Below the pieces are notes generated by a model. That model saw only the letters and a program-made list of their open reading frames with translations, had not been told where the DNA came from and did no database searches. A stretch of DNA of 30,664 bases from a virus. Position numbers and translations under genes: made by a program. Below are positions 14,002 through 22,258 of this stretch, piece by piece (position 1 is the stretch's first letter; each line of letters starts with the position of its first letter). The DNA lies in IMG/VR virus record IMGVR_UViG_3300034095_000605, positions 1 through 30,664 of that record. One strand, given 5' to 3'.

Positions 14002-15046
14002 GTTCAAGTAGTTTGAAGCTTGCTAAGTTTTTACCCTTAGACTCACACATGATATCAAACTTATCATGGAATGTCAATGCCCAATCGTTCACTGCATCAT
14101 TCCAGAAGTAGTCACTGTGCGCCCGCAACTTCTGCTTGTTATGTCCGCTTTCAATTAGCGCACCATGATCGGGTAATTGTGTAGTGGAATGATCTGTGAG
14201 TACATTTTCGCGGCTAACACTGTAATGCATAGTAGGGCGAACACCACGCCAACTATCAATAACCCGTTGTACAAGCGTATCAGTAGATTGAATATATTCA
14301 CCTTCACGAATCCAGTTGTGATGGATATCGAGTACCGTAGGCACGAGGTCAGATAACGATAAGCAGTCAGATAGTCCATGTGTGTATTCCTCATTTTCTA
14401 GTGTAAGTGTGTTTCGGGCTTCTGGGGACAAACGACCATAAACATCTCTGATACCCTGAGGCCCTTTTCTACCAGAAATGTGTACATTAACTTTGAAGTC
14501 TTGAAATGATTTGCCATAGCCCATCCAACGAACCATGTCACAATGATATTCAAATTCTTCTATACTCTTATTTACTACTTCTTCACGGTCACTCGCTAAA
14601 ACTGTAAATTGTCCGGGGTGCATACTAAGACGAACATCATTGGCTCTAGCTGTTTCACCAATTGGTGCCATCCAGTGTGCTAGTTTGTTTTGAATATCAC
14701 TATCTTGCCAGAAGTCTTTCCAGTCATCATGGGTGTAAAAACTCAGCATGTCACTAGTCAGACGAACCATGCGTAGTTCGGGTTGTAGTGTTGCTACCTT
14801 TTTGACTAGATTATGAGTATGTAGAATGTTGCGTTTGGCAACTTCAATTACCTTTTCTTCTGCTACACTACGCTTTTGCCTTGCGGCCCAAGCCAGAGTA
14901 GTACCGCCTGTATTCAATTCAGGTATGCTGGTAATCTCACCCTTCTTGTTTAGTTCTGAAAATTTGCAAGCAAATCCAATCCGTTTGATATTATTATTTG
15001 TCAAGATAAAAGCCCAAAGCGATAAATAAGATATGTATTGTCGCAT
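13988..15046 (-). CDS. uvsE: UV-damage endonuclease UvdE/UvsE
   Basis: The 352-aa protein follows the UVDE TIM-barrel pattern: KRIGFACKFSEL at the start of the barrel, VRLSMHPGQFTVLAS, KVNVHISGRKG, TLENEEY, PTVLDIHHNW and THYSVSRE-like segments with metal-binding His and Glu. These enzymes nick 5' of UV photoproducts and abasic sites. An upstream ATG at 15046 gives an extra 14-residue leader; a TTG at 15004 would begin directly before the barrel, and the weak promoter at 15037-15065 overlaps the ATG, so the shorter start is possible. The gene is divergent from the packaged-protein operon. Confidence 0.88.
   Translation of the reverse strand: MRQYISYLSLWAFILTNNNIKRIGFACKFSELNKKGEITSIPELNTGGTTLAWAARQKRSVAEEKVIEVAKRNILHTHNLVKKVATLQPELRMVRLTSDMLSFYTHDDWKDFWQDSDIQNKLAHWMAPIGETARANDVRLSMHPGQFTVLASDREEVVNKSIEEFEYHCDMVRWMGYGKSFQDFKVNVHISGRKGPQGIRDVYGRLSPEARNTLTLENEEYTHGLSDCLSLSDLVPTVLDIHHNWIREGEYIQSTDTLVQRVIDSWRGVRPTMHYSVSRENVLTDHSTTQLPDHGALIESGHNKQKLRAHSDYFWNDAVNDWALTFHDKFDIMCESKGKNLASFKLLEHAKR
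15021..15028 (+). promoter_or_regulatory. T4-late-like motif GATAAATA
   Basis: Matches the T4 late box TATAAATA at 7 of 8 positions, 56 bp before the ATG at 15084. The downstream operon looks like packaged virion proteins, for which late expression would be expected. Confidence 0.4.
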
Positions 15047-15065
15047 AATTGCACAATAAAGTCAA
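15037..15065 (-). promoter_or_regulatory. Possible weak sigma70-type promoter for uvsE
   Basis: TTGACT (15060-15065), 17 bp, GACAAT (15037-15042) on the minus strand, with TG one base before the -10 box. If active, transcription would begin after the ATG at 15046 and require the TTG start at 15004. Confidence 0.35.
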
Positions 15066-15083
15066 CTATTTACGGGCAACAAC

Positions 15084-16280
15084 ATGAGATTTAATGAAAT
15101 TATATCCGAAGCAGGTAGTCCTGCCCAACAAGCAGCAATTGCAATTGCCATGAAAAAAGCTGGAAAGAAGCCAAAGCAAGGTGTGGCGGAAGGCAACCTA
15201 GAAGAAATTGACCGCAGAGGATTCTTAAGAGGCTTGGGTGCGGCCACTGTGGCAGGTGCGACTAATAATGCAATGGCTGCTCTAGGGTCACCTACTGCTC
15301 CAAGGGCACAGGTTAAAGTGCCGCCTGTGCCACAGTTACCCGCACGAGACGGTGATCTAGGTAATGGCAATAGAGTAACAACAAACAAAGATGGTACTAG
15401 AACTTATTCTGGCGGGTTTGGTTCATTTACATACAATGCTCAGGGTAAGGCTATAACATATAGTAGTCCTAACTTTAATGGATCTGGCCAAACCATCGAC
15501 TTAACTACTAATCAAATTACGCAAAATTACAATGCAGGACCATTGAAGATTAAACAAACTACCGATGCTACCGGTAAGCAAGTAGCGGCTGATAAATCAT
15601 ATGATCTTGGTGCAGCAACTGTCAGACAGCAAACCGACGCAACGGGGAAAAATACTAACACAGCTTATGTTCCAATGGATGATACAACTCATGTTGTAGA
15701 TAAACCAACCCTTAGAAAAGCCTTTGCGAAATGGCTGCCGGAAGGCTCTGAGGCAAGTGATAATCTAGTATCCACACTGAATTCTTTCGGATATTACTCT
15801 GACAACAGTAGTGTTTATGCAAATGATGACGGTGATAAGATTGTTCGTCAAGGTTCTAATTGGAAACATCAAGATGGTCAACGTGGTACTGGTGCTGAAG
15901 AATTAGGTAATTTCCTCAGTTCACAAGAAGTTGATGAAGGCGAAACTTGGTCAAAGCATAACAACCCAAGAGCAGGTGGGATGAGTAAAAAGTCTGTTAG
16001 TAGCTATCGCCGCAGTCATCCTGGTAGCAAGATTCAAACAGCGGTAACAACTAAGCCAAGCAAACTTAAAAAAGGTAGCAAGGCAGCAAAGCGTAGAGCT
16101 AGCTTTTGTGCAAGAATGCGTGGAATGAAGAAACATCGTACCGGTGCAAAAACTGCAAACGATCCAAACAGCAATATAAATAAAAGTTTACGTAGATGGC
16201 ATTGCGAATCTATTGAAGAATTACATGAATTAGTAATATTAGCAGAACAATTTATTAGGAATAAGAAAAATGAACTTTAA
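15084..16280 (+). CDS. Putative packaged internal protein with DUF6321-like C-terminus
   Basis: The 398-aa product starts MRFNEIISEAG, like the T4 capsid-targeting peptide that the gp21 protease removes after I/L-x-E (here ISE-A, residues 7-10). Next come a QGVAEG module (32-37) and a twin-arginine-like stretch DRRGFLRGLGAATVAGA (from 43). The middle is Gly/Thr/Asn-rich and repetitive. Residues about 330-375 (KGSKAAKRRASFCARMRGMKK to the WHC end) are basic and match my memory of DUF6321. It probably enters the capsid with the DNA and may be injected. It overlaps the next gene by 11 bp. Confidence 0.65.
   Translation: MRFNEIISEAGSPAQQAAIAIAMKKAGKKPKQGVAEGNLEEIDRRGFLRGLGAATVAGATNNAMAALGSPTAPRAQVKVPPVPQLPARDGDLGNGNRVTTNKDGTRTYSGGFGSFTYNAQGKAITYSSPNFNGSGQTIDLTTNQITQNYNAGPLKIKQTTDATGKQVAADKSYDLGAATVRQQTDATGKNTNTAYVPMDDTTHVVDKPTLRKAFAKWLPEGSEASDNLVSTLNSFGYYSDNSSVYANDDGDKIVRQGSNWKHQDGQRGTGAEELGNFLSSQEVDEGETWSKHNNPRAGGMSKKSVSSYRRSHPGSKIQTAVTTKPSKLKKGSKAAKRRASFCARMRGMKKHRTGAKTANDPNSNINKSLRRWHCESIEELHELVILAEQFIRNKKNEL
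15177..15194 (+). repeat. QGVAEG module, copy 1
   Basis: Eighteen bases, CAAGGTGTGGCGGAAGGC, encode QGVAEG. Copies at 16387 and 16645 differ by one or two bases and are in frame in a different gene. GC content exceeds that of the surroundings. Confidence 0.85.
16175..16182 (+). promoter_or_regulatory. T4-type late promoter motif TATAAATA
   Basis: An exact TATAAATA lies inside the end of the first gene, 88 bp before the ATG at 16270, and could give extra late transcripts of the second and third genes. It may be a chance match in coding DNA. Confidence 0.35.
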
Positions 16281-17853
16281 AGAATTACACGAGGGCGCAG
16301 AGCCAAAGATGCCGGGTGCCCCAAAAGGTATCTCAATTATGACACCTCAGCAATTTGTTGCTAGTGCAGGTGACATGCCTGAAGAAGAAGGTGTGGCGGA
16401 AGGCTCGGATCCAACTCGCAAAGTGTTCTTTAAAGTTATCAAGACTCAAGGTACTGGTATGCCAAGTGGTTATCACCGTGTTAAAACAATGAGACCACTT
16501 GAAGACGGCGGGTTCTACATTGAACTTAGCACACCTGGCTACGGTATGGATTATACCAGACACAACTACAAAAACTTCTCATTGAAAGATGATCAAGGTA
16601 AGCCAATCACAGGTCAAGAAGCCAACCGCATTGTCAACGGTGAGCAAGGTGTGGCGGAGGGCCAAGAACACTTAGATAGAATTCGTAGTCTGTCTGGGTT
16701 AGGTGAAGCAACTAAACTACCAGCACAAACTCGTGACTTAAAGGGTCAAGAGTTTCAAGATTACATGAAACGAATCGTTGGTACTCCCGATGTAGATAAA
16801 GCAGGCAATGTTAAAGTAGATAAAAAGGGCAATGAAAAATATACAACTGGTAAAACTAAAGGTGACAAGTACAAGATGCCTTACATCCATCGTAGTAGTG
16901 TAGTTACATACTTAAGTCCAGATGGTAAAACATACGATGAAGATGCTGTTAAACAAACATTAGCAATTCGTCCCAAAGCATTACTTAAACAAAACGAAAA
17001 GATGAAGCACAGCAATGGTGAGTTTGAACAATTCTTTAATGTTGGGTTCGCGGCATTGGTAGGTATTGCATTAGATGAACAAACAAATAATCTAATTGTT
17101 GTTAACACATGTCCAGGCGCCGGCTCTTGTAAAGTTGATTGTTTCGCCATGAAGGGCGGCAAGATTCAATTTAAGGCTGCATGGCAAAGTGACGGCAGAA
17201 TACTTACATATCTGTTGAATGATCCAGATGGTTTCTTTAATCAACTAAGCAATGAAATCTCTGTTGAATCACAAGAGGGAGCAGCAGGTGATAAGAAATT
17301 CCCCAATGGATGGAAAGTAACTGTTCGTTGGCATGACGCCGGTGACTTCTTTAGTCCAGAATACTTGGATATGGCATTAAAAATGGCTGCTAAACATCCT
17401 GATGTTAGATTCTATGCGTACACTAAGATGGCAGGAGCAGCATTAGCTAAAAAGCCAGATAACTTCATCATCAATTGGAGTGAAGGTGCTAACACCGAGC
17501 AAGAGAAACAAGTAAAAGCTCAGGATCCTAAATTAGATAAGACAAAGAACAGTCGGATTGTTCCAGAGAAACTATTCTATGACTTATTGGCTAAGGATGA
17601 GAAGGGTAACTTGAAAAAGACGGATGACGGAGCATGGCAACCTGCTGATGACGCAGCACTTAAACAAATGAAACAACGAATTGCTAACGAATACGGCATT
17701 AGTTCTTCAAGTATTTTAAGTTATAATGAATATATGTCTAAGAGAAATTCAATTCCAGCTGGAATGAAGTACAATGTTATCGTTGCACCGGGTGAAGGTG
17801 ATGTTAGTGCGAATGATCCTGGTGTATTGAGTACCCTATTGTTAAGACATTAA
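16270..17853 (+). CDS. Putative packaged protein with Gp88-like Cys motif
   Basis: The 527-aa protein starts MNFKELHEGA, with a possible capsid-protease site LHE-G (6-9). Two GVAEG modules follow (about residues 40-45 and 126-131). The C-terminal 300 residues contain CPGAGSCKVDC (281-291), RWHDAGDFF (353-361), YAYTKMAG and a final Asn/Ser-rich segment. The Cys pattern and the HDxGDFF motif resemble my memory of the mycobacteriophage Gene product 88 family, whose function is unknown. The gene overlaps both neighbours (11 bp before, TAATG after). The N-terminal modules look like an acquired addition to the Gp88-like domain. Confidence 0.6.
   Translation: MNFKELHEGAEPKMPGAPKGISIMTPQQFVASAGDMPEEEGVAEGSDPTRKVFFKVIKTQGTGMPSGYHRVKTMRPLEDGGFYIELSTPGYGMDYTRHNYKNFSLKDDQGKPITGQEANRIVNGEQGVAEGQEHLDRIRSLSGLGEATKLPAQTRDLKGQEFQDYMKRIVGTPDVDKAGNVKVDKKGNEKYTTGKTKGDKYKMPYIHRSSVVTYLSPDGKTYDEDAVKQTLAIRPKALLKQNEKMKHSNGEFEQFFNVGFAALVGIALDEQTNNLIVVNTCPGAGSCKVDCFAMKGGKIQFKAAWQSDGRILTYLLNDPDGFFNQLSNEISVESQEGAAGDKKFPNGWKVTVRWHDAGDFFSPEYLDMALKMAAKHPDVRFYAYTKMAGAALAKKPDNFIINWSEGANTEQEKQVKAQDPKLDKTKNSRIVPEKLFYDLLAKDEKGNLKKTDDGAWQPADDAALKQMKQRIANEYGISSSSILSYNEYMSKRNSIPAGMKYNVIVAPGEGDVSANDPGVLSTLLLRH
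16387..16404 (+). repeat. GVAEG module, copy 2
   Basis: GAAGGTGTGGCGGAAGGC, encoding EGVAEG; only the first base differs from copy 1. Confidence 0.85.
16645..16662 (+). repeat. GVAEG module, copy 3
   Basis: CAAGGTGTGGCGGAGGGC, encoding QGVAEG; one synonymous base differs from copy 1. Confidence 0.85.
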
Positions 17854-18749
17854 TGAGAGCAACTGAATTTATCGCAGAAGCAATACTAGATGAAGCAGCT
17901 ACTGCTATTGTCTACCATTATGCCGGTGTATCTGCTGCTGCAAAAATTCTAACTACTGGAGTTTTTCAATTAAGTAGTGTCACAGGTAACTCTAGTGAAG
18001 AACAATATGCACCGCCGGGATATCTTTACTTTCTAAGCACAACTCGCAGCAAAGTGGGAGACTATCACCGATATACTGGTAGCAGCGCCGCTATGTTTGT
18101 AATTGATGGGAACTGGTTAAATCGGCATTACAAAACAAAAGCAATTGATTATTGGGAAAGGTCTTGGCAACATAGTAACGGTACTCGTACCAGTGAAAGC
18201 GAAGATAGAGTATTTTCAAAGACACCTGAAATTCCAATTAACGGAGTAATTGCTGTTCATGTTTTGCTCAAAGAACAGAGCGAAAATCGTAGCCCCGAAG
18301 TTAGAACAATTTTAATCACTGCTAAGAAGCAAGGTATACCGGCTTACTTATACACAGATGAGAAGGCATGGCGTTTACAAGATACTCGCAAAGCAGTTAC
18401 ACCCGGTGAAGCTGCTAAATTGCTTAAAGGACAACAACCAAAAGGTTACACCCCAAGTCGTCCGCCGACAATGTACCTTGAACCGTGGGTAGAACTAATA
18501 TATAAAAACAAAAAATCAGATTTAACGCCACGTGCCGAAAAGTTGCGATATGAATTAGTCTACTATGGCAGTAGACGTCCAGATTCCGATAGTAATCTTG
18601 GTGTAGATATGAGCAATGCTCGTAAACCTAATTCTACTGATTATCCAACTGCTGTTAAATTAAATGATTTTATGCGTAAGAATAAGTTACCAGATACAGT
18701 AGCACTTAAAAATATGCTAGTTGATAAATGGGTTAAAATTAAATCTTAA
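17853..18749 (+). CDS. Putative packaged ADP-ribosyltransferase-like protein
   Basis: The 298-aa protein starts MRATEFIAEAILDEA, nearly the same as the T4 internal-protein leader, with two possible gp21 sites (IAE-A at 7-10, LDE-A at 12-15). Downstream motifs fit the ART fold: YHY (21-23), YFLSTTR (59-65, like the S-T-S motif) and a SESEDR (114-119) that could be the catalytic E-x-E loop. In T4 the Alt ADP-ribosyltransferase is packaged and injected to modify host RNA polymerase; an analogous role is inference. The ATG shares a base with the preceding stop (TAATG). The 3' end overlaps the convergent epimerase gene by 11 bp. Confidence 0.55.
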   Translation: MRATEFIAEAILDEAATAIVYHYAGVSAAAKILTTGVFQLSSVTGNSSEEQYAPPGYLYFLSTTRSKVGDYHRYTGSSAAMFVIDGNWLNRHYKTKAIDYWERSWQHSNGTRTSESEDRVFSKTPEIPINGVIAVHVLLKEQSENRSPEVRTILITAKKQGIPAYLYTDEKAWRLQDTRKAVTPGEAAKLLKGQQPKGYTPSRPPTMYLEPWVELIYKNKKSDLTPRAEKLRYELVYYGSRRPDSDSNLGVDMSNARKPNSTDYPTAVKLNDFMRKNKLPDTVALKNMLVDKWVKIKS

Positions 18750-19572
18750 GCAAATCTTCCAAAGAGTATAACTCTTTCATATAGGGTGACACATTATCTA
18801 ATACAGATACTGCTAAGTCACCCTTTCTTCTTGGGCCTATCTTTGTAAGCAAATTAATGTTAGGTATATTGTTTACTTCTTTGAACTTATTAACTATCTC
18901 GGCAACAGTATAACCTACCCCATGACCTAAACATTCTATTTGATTACTTGGCTTCTCAATCGCAGTACATAATGCGTCACATATCTCGTTAACATGAACA
19001 TAATCACGAATGCAGGTTCCATCTCGTGTATCATAATCATTGCCAAAGATGGTAAACTCGCCTCTTTCCTTAGCCGTCATTAGATTATACATTAATCCAT
19101 CAGGATTGGTTGGATCAAACCCATCACTGCCAATAACATTGTAGAATCTAAATATTGTAAAAGGTTTAGGATTATGCTGAGTAAAATACTCACGCACCAC
19201 ATCCTCTGCTGCTCGTTTACTAATGCCATACGCACTAGCACATCCCACTGCTGCGCCAGTGCTGGCAAATATAAAGTTCTTTGTCCGTACCTTATTGATA
19301 ACATTCATTGTACCATTCAAATTAGTGATGTAATAACTTAGTGGGATACGCTCACTTTCACCCACATTGACTAGTGCTGCCAAGTGAATCGTTGCATCAA
19401 ACTCTGTTGGTAATTCAAATAGTCTACGAATATCAACTTGATAGAATTCTTGTAATCCGTCAGCTTGCGGAACATTGATATCTAACCCGTGTACCTCGTA
19501 GTCATTGGCTAGCATCTTAATTAGATGACTACCGATGTAACCTGAACAACCTGTAATTAATATTTTTTTCAT
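18739..19572 (-). CDS. NAD-dependent sugar epimerase/dehydratase (GalE-like)
   Basis: The 277-aa protein has the Rossmann NAD motif GCSGYIGS (8-15), a catalytic Y115-x3-K119 and a C-terminal DGTCIRDYVHV substrate region as in UDP-glucose 4-epimerases. It is shorter than GalE (about 338 aa), mainly at the C-terminus. It is the last gene of the large minus-strand operon and overlaps the glycosyltransferase gene by ATGA, so it probably supplies its nucleotide-sugar donor. Which sugar is not determinable from sequence. Confidence 0.85.
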   Translation of the reverse strand: MKKILITGCSGYIGSHLIKMLANDYEVHGLDINVPQADGLQEFYQVDIRRLFELPTEFDATIHLAALVNVGESERIPLSYYITNLNGTMNVINKVRTKNFIFASTGAAVGCASAYGISKRAAEDVVREYFTQHNPKPFTIFRFYNVIGSDGFDPTNPDGLMYNLMTAKERGEFTIFGNDYDTRDGTCIRDYVHVNEICDALCTAIEKPSNQIECLGHGVGYTVAEIVNKFKEVNNIPNINLLTKIGPRRKGDLAVSVLDNVSPYMKELYSLEDLLKI

Positions 19573-20900
19573 TCAAAACTAAAAAGACTCTCGCCTTCTT
19601 CCTCTGGTTCAAACGACGGGTCCTTACTTAAGTAAGTATCATCGTCCGTGTAAAGTATACGAAACTTATGCTTGTTTGTCAATACTGATTTGATATCGTC
19701 AATACACAATAATCTACGACCTAACTGTGTATTAAAATCACTCAACTTCGTTGTGGTTTCTTCACATATCTTTGCGGTGTTGCTATTAGACTTCTTGCCT
19801 TCAAATTCATTGAAGCAGGTATTCCACTTGTGAAACACACTAGATTCTGTTTGTTGCGTATGTGTTAATGCACCCTTATCATAGTATGATTTAGCTGTGC
19901 TATATTGTTCATATAGTGCTGTAACCAATGCAGCTATGTTCTTCTTGTCAGTTCTATAGAAATAGTCACTACTAAAGTTTTTAGTCCAGCGCATATCATC
20001 TAAACAAACAGTAGGCATCTGTGTCATTTGTTCATAGAAAGCCATACCATAACTCTCAACTGTGCTAGGATTGAATGCAACTCTGCAACTAGTAATGAAG
20101 TCTACCTTCTCTTGTCCAATGATACTCACTCCAATCTTATAATCAGTTATGCCCATTTTCATAAAATGATCCTCAAACTTCTTTGCACCATTTGCATTAG
20201 TCATAACTCGTGCGGGTAGTTTAGTTTGTTCAATCAAGTCTAGGTAAAGTTCTGGATTCTTACCTTCTTCCCATCTACCGATAAACAATACGCCTTCACG
20301 TGGTTTATGATGTTCTTTTAGTAACTCTTGTTCTGTGATTGGAATAGGTAAGTGATATGCATTGGTAAATTGTAACTGATTAAACTTACTCTGTGTGCCA
20401 ATAGTAATGCCGTATAATTCCAATTGCTTACGCATCATATCATTGGTATTATGTAGAAATGGATTCTTTGTATCTTTAAAAATTTGACTTTCTAAATGAG
20501 TATAAGCAATTATCTGTATAACATCCTCTAGTCCCATTGTGCTAGCAACTTGCACAGTCTCATATGTGTTGCATACTAATGCATCATATATGTTATGTTC
20601 CAATGCTTCAATTATACTGTTGCGAAAGTTAGCCATGCGTTCATAGCAGAATGTATCCCCATACATAAAGATATTACTGTGGTCAGTGTACTTTAATGAC
20701 TCTAATGGGGCGATAATATTTACAGGAATAGATTTAACAAACTCTGTGCGTTGAGGTTCTTTGTCTGTAATGATATCAACTTTAATATTATGAATATCCA
20801 TCAATTCACAAAAACTCTTGGCAAACTGCCCTATACCACCATGCGGCACTAGTGTTTGACAGCTTACTAAGAAGCCAATTCGTTTGTTATATGTTCGCAT
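19569..20900 (-). CDS. GT-B fold glycosyltransferase (GT4-like)
   Basis: The 443-aa protein has an N-terminal VPHGGIGQFAKSFCEL loop of GT-B enzymes, LFIGRWEEGKNPELYLDLI (205-224) and the E-x7-E motif STVESYGMAFYEQ (279-291; E282, E290). The C-terminal 60 residues extend beyond the standard fold with a DDIKSVL segment. It is coupled to the epimerase. The acceptor could be phage DNA, a virion protein or a host glycan. Confidence 0.85.
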   Translation of the reverse strand: MRTYNKRIGFLVSCQTLVPHGGIGQFAKSFCELMDIHNIKVDIITDKEPQRTEFVKSIPVNIIAPLESLKYTDHSNIFMYGDTFCYERMANFRNSIIEALEHNIYDALVCNTYETVQVASTMGLEDVIQIIAYTHLESQIFKDTKNPFLHNTNDMMRKQLELYGITIGTQSKFNQLQFTNAYHLPIPITEQELLKEHHKPREGVLFIGRWEEGKNPELYLDLIEQTKLPARVMTNANGAKKFEDHFMKMGITDYKIGVSIIGQEKVDFITSCRVAFNPSTVESYGMAFYEQMTQMPTVCLDDMRWTKNFSSDYFYRTDKKNIAALVTALYEQYSTAKSYYDKGALTHTQQTESSVFHKWNTCFNEFEGKKSNSNTAKICEETTTKLSDFNTQLGRRLLCIDDIKSVLTNKHKFRILYTDDDTYLSKDPSFEPEEEGESLFSFE

Positions 20901-20902
20901 TT

Positions 20903-21088
20903 TTATATCTTAAGTGAATCTACCGTTGGAACAGTAATCCAATCAGTTAACTCATTTTGTTTTGTAATTTCACCTGTTTTTGGATTTAGTATACAGTAAT
21001 CCGGTGTTTCTCTTTCAAAGCGATATTGTAGTATTTTTTCAGGACCGTCCCAACCAGCTGTTATAAGCCAGCGCATTTCTAAATTCAT
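20903..21088 (-). CDS. Small phage hypothetical protein, 61 aa
   Basis: Preceded by AAAGGATTTAAT before the ATG, and its ATG overlaps the stop of the upstream 74-aa gene (ATGA). The segment MRWLITAGWDGPEKILQYRF recurs in small T4-like phage proteins as I recall. Probably a small beta-rich soluble protein; function unknown. Confidence 0.65.
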   Translation of the reverse strand: MNLEMRWLITAGWDGPEKILQYRFERETPDYCILNPKTGEITKQNELTDWITVPTVDSLKI

Positions 21089-21309
21089 ATTAAATCCTTT
21101 AATCTTGCTATTAAATATTCATTTTTATCATACCAGCGATATTCAAATATAGGCTCACCGGGACCTGTATACATTGCGGTAATACAATATGCGTTCTCTA
21201 ACCATAGTAGACGATTTGTTATATGGCAATGTCTAGGCATAAGGGCAAACTTCAATTGTCTGCCTATAACATGGTCCATGAAGTAGTCATTAGGTATAGG
21301 ACTGTACAC
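21085..21309 (-). CDS. Small phage hypothetical protein, 74 aa (GTG start)
   Basis: The start is GTG at 21309, sharing one base with the TAG of the 34-aa gene (TAGTG) and preceded by GGGAA. The product contains LKFALMPRHCHITNRLLWLENAY and TGPGEPIFEYRWYDKNEYLI, as in small conserved proteins of large phages. No function can be assigned. Confidence 0.65.
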   Translation of the reverse strand: MYSPIPNDYFMDHVIGRQLKFALMPRHCHITNRLLWLENAYCITAMYTGPGEPIFEYRWYDKNEYLIARLKDLI

Positions 21310-21413
21310 TATTTGATTCCCGTATAGTCTCTGTCATTTTCATTTGAACGATAGCACATATAGAAAACCCCTACTATATACCCAAGTAAAAATCCCCAAA
21401 AGAAATCCATCAT
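21309..21413 (-). CDS. Small membrane protein, 34 aa
   Basis: A short gene found by eye: MMDFFWGFLLGYIVGVFYM, one transmembrane helix, followed by a charged tail ending TGIK. The ATG overlaps the QueE stop (ATGA) and its stop overlaps the next GTG start, which supports translation. Function unknown. Confidence 0.6.
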   Translation of the reverse strand: MMDFFWGFLLGYIVGVFYMCYRSNENDRDYTGIK

Positions 21414-22258
21414 GTATTCCATGCGTTTTTGAAAAGGGGCACTTGAAGTCTATCACTATAACGCCAGCCTAACCGCATTGCTTCAAGTGCAACTGTTTTG
21501 GCATTCATGTTATATACACTTTCAACTCCGCCACATGGCATCAAGTAAGCATTACCCCTGAATCCATGAGTACGATATTGATTAACTGCCTCTTGTGCTT
21601 CTTCTACATCTTGTCTATTGGCCACAACAAACTTCAGATATGTATGTCCCACTTGACTATATTCATCAATAATTTCAGGACATATTGCTTCTTCCCACTT
21701 CTCACCACTGATACCAAGTTTAGGACTAACACTAAATGTTATTGCACCTCTGGAACGATTGATAGCCCAATAGTGCAAGTAGGTTTTCAATTGATGTTGC
21801 AACGGTTGAGTGCCATTTGTTTCAAATGTTAGTTCTTGTAAACCTTTCATATTTTCATGTGAAAGTAAATCAACATAACTTCGTTGCCAACCTAGCAAAG
21901 GTTCACCTCCTGTAATAACAAGATGTTCTTCCATCCATCGTTTGTGTGGTAACATATTCATAATACCATCAACGATGCTATCAGTAGTGAGTACTGGGCT
22001 TAAATCCTTGAAACGAGGATCCCAACTTGCATAGCTATCACATCCGGTACTAACTAATGGTAGTTGGGTGTAAGCCGTGTAGTAATGCACACGGGCTGCG
22101 ATATCTTCTACTTCACGACTTAGTTCTCCGCGCGGCATACCGAAGCCCTTGCAAGAAAAATTGCATCCAAATGTTCGTAGGAAAATACTTGGTACTCCCA
22201 TATATCGGCCTTCTCCTTGAATACTATAAAATAGTTCACTTACTTTTAGTTTTGACAT
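21410..22258 (-). CDS. queE: 7-carboxy-7-deazaguanine synthase QueE-like radical SAM enzyme
   Basis: The 282-aa protein matches QueE: LFYSIQGEGRYMGVPSIFLR at the start, LVITGGEPLL, ELTFETNGTQ and FSVSPKL. QueE converts 6-carboxy-tetrahydropterin to 7-carboxy-7-deazaguanine. The usual CX3CX2C cluster motif is split: C32-x3-C36 is followed by GFGMPRGE and an insertion, and the likely third ligand is C73 in TGCDSYASW, aligned with the WCDT-x-YAW block of bacterial QueE. Similar insertions occur in some phage homologues as I recall. It is preceded by a TTGGAATTAA ribosome binding site and coupled to small membrane genes. Confidence 0.88.
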   Translation of the reverse strand: MSKLKVSELFYSIQGEGRYMGVPSIFLRTFGCNFSCKGFGMPRGELSREVEDIAARVHYYTAYTQLPLVSTGCDSYASWDPRFKDLSPVLTTDSIVDGIMNMLPHKRWMEEHLVITGGEPLLGWQRSYVDLLSHENMKGLQELTFETNGTQPLQHQLKTYLHYWAINRSRGAITFSVSPKLGISGEKWEEAICPEIIDEYSQVGHTYLKFVVANRQDVEEAQEAVNQYRTHGFRGNAYLMPCGGVESVYNMNAKTVALEAMRLGWRYSDRLQVPLFKNAWNT

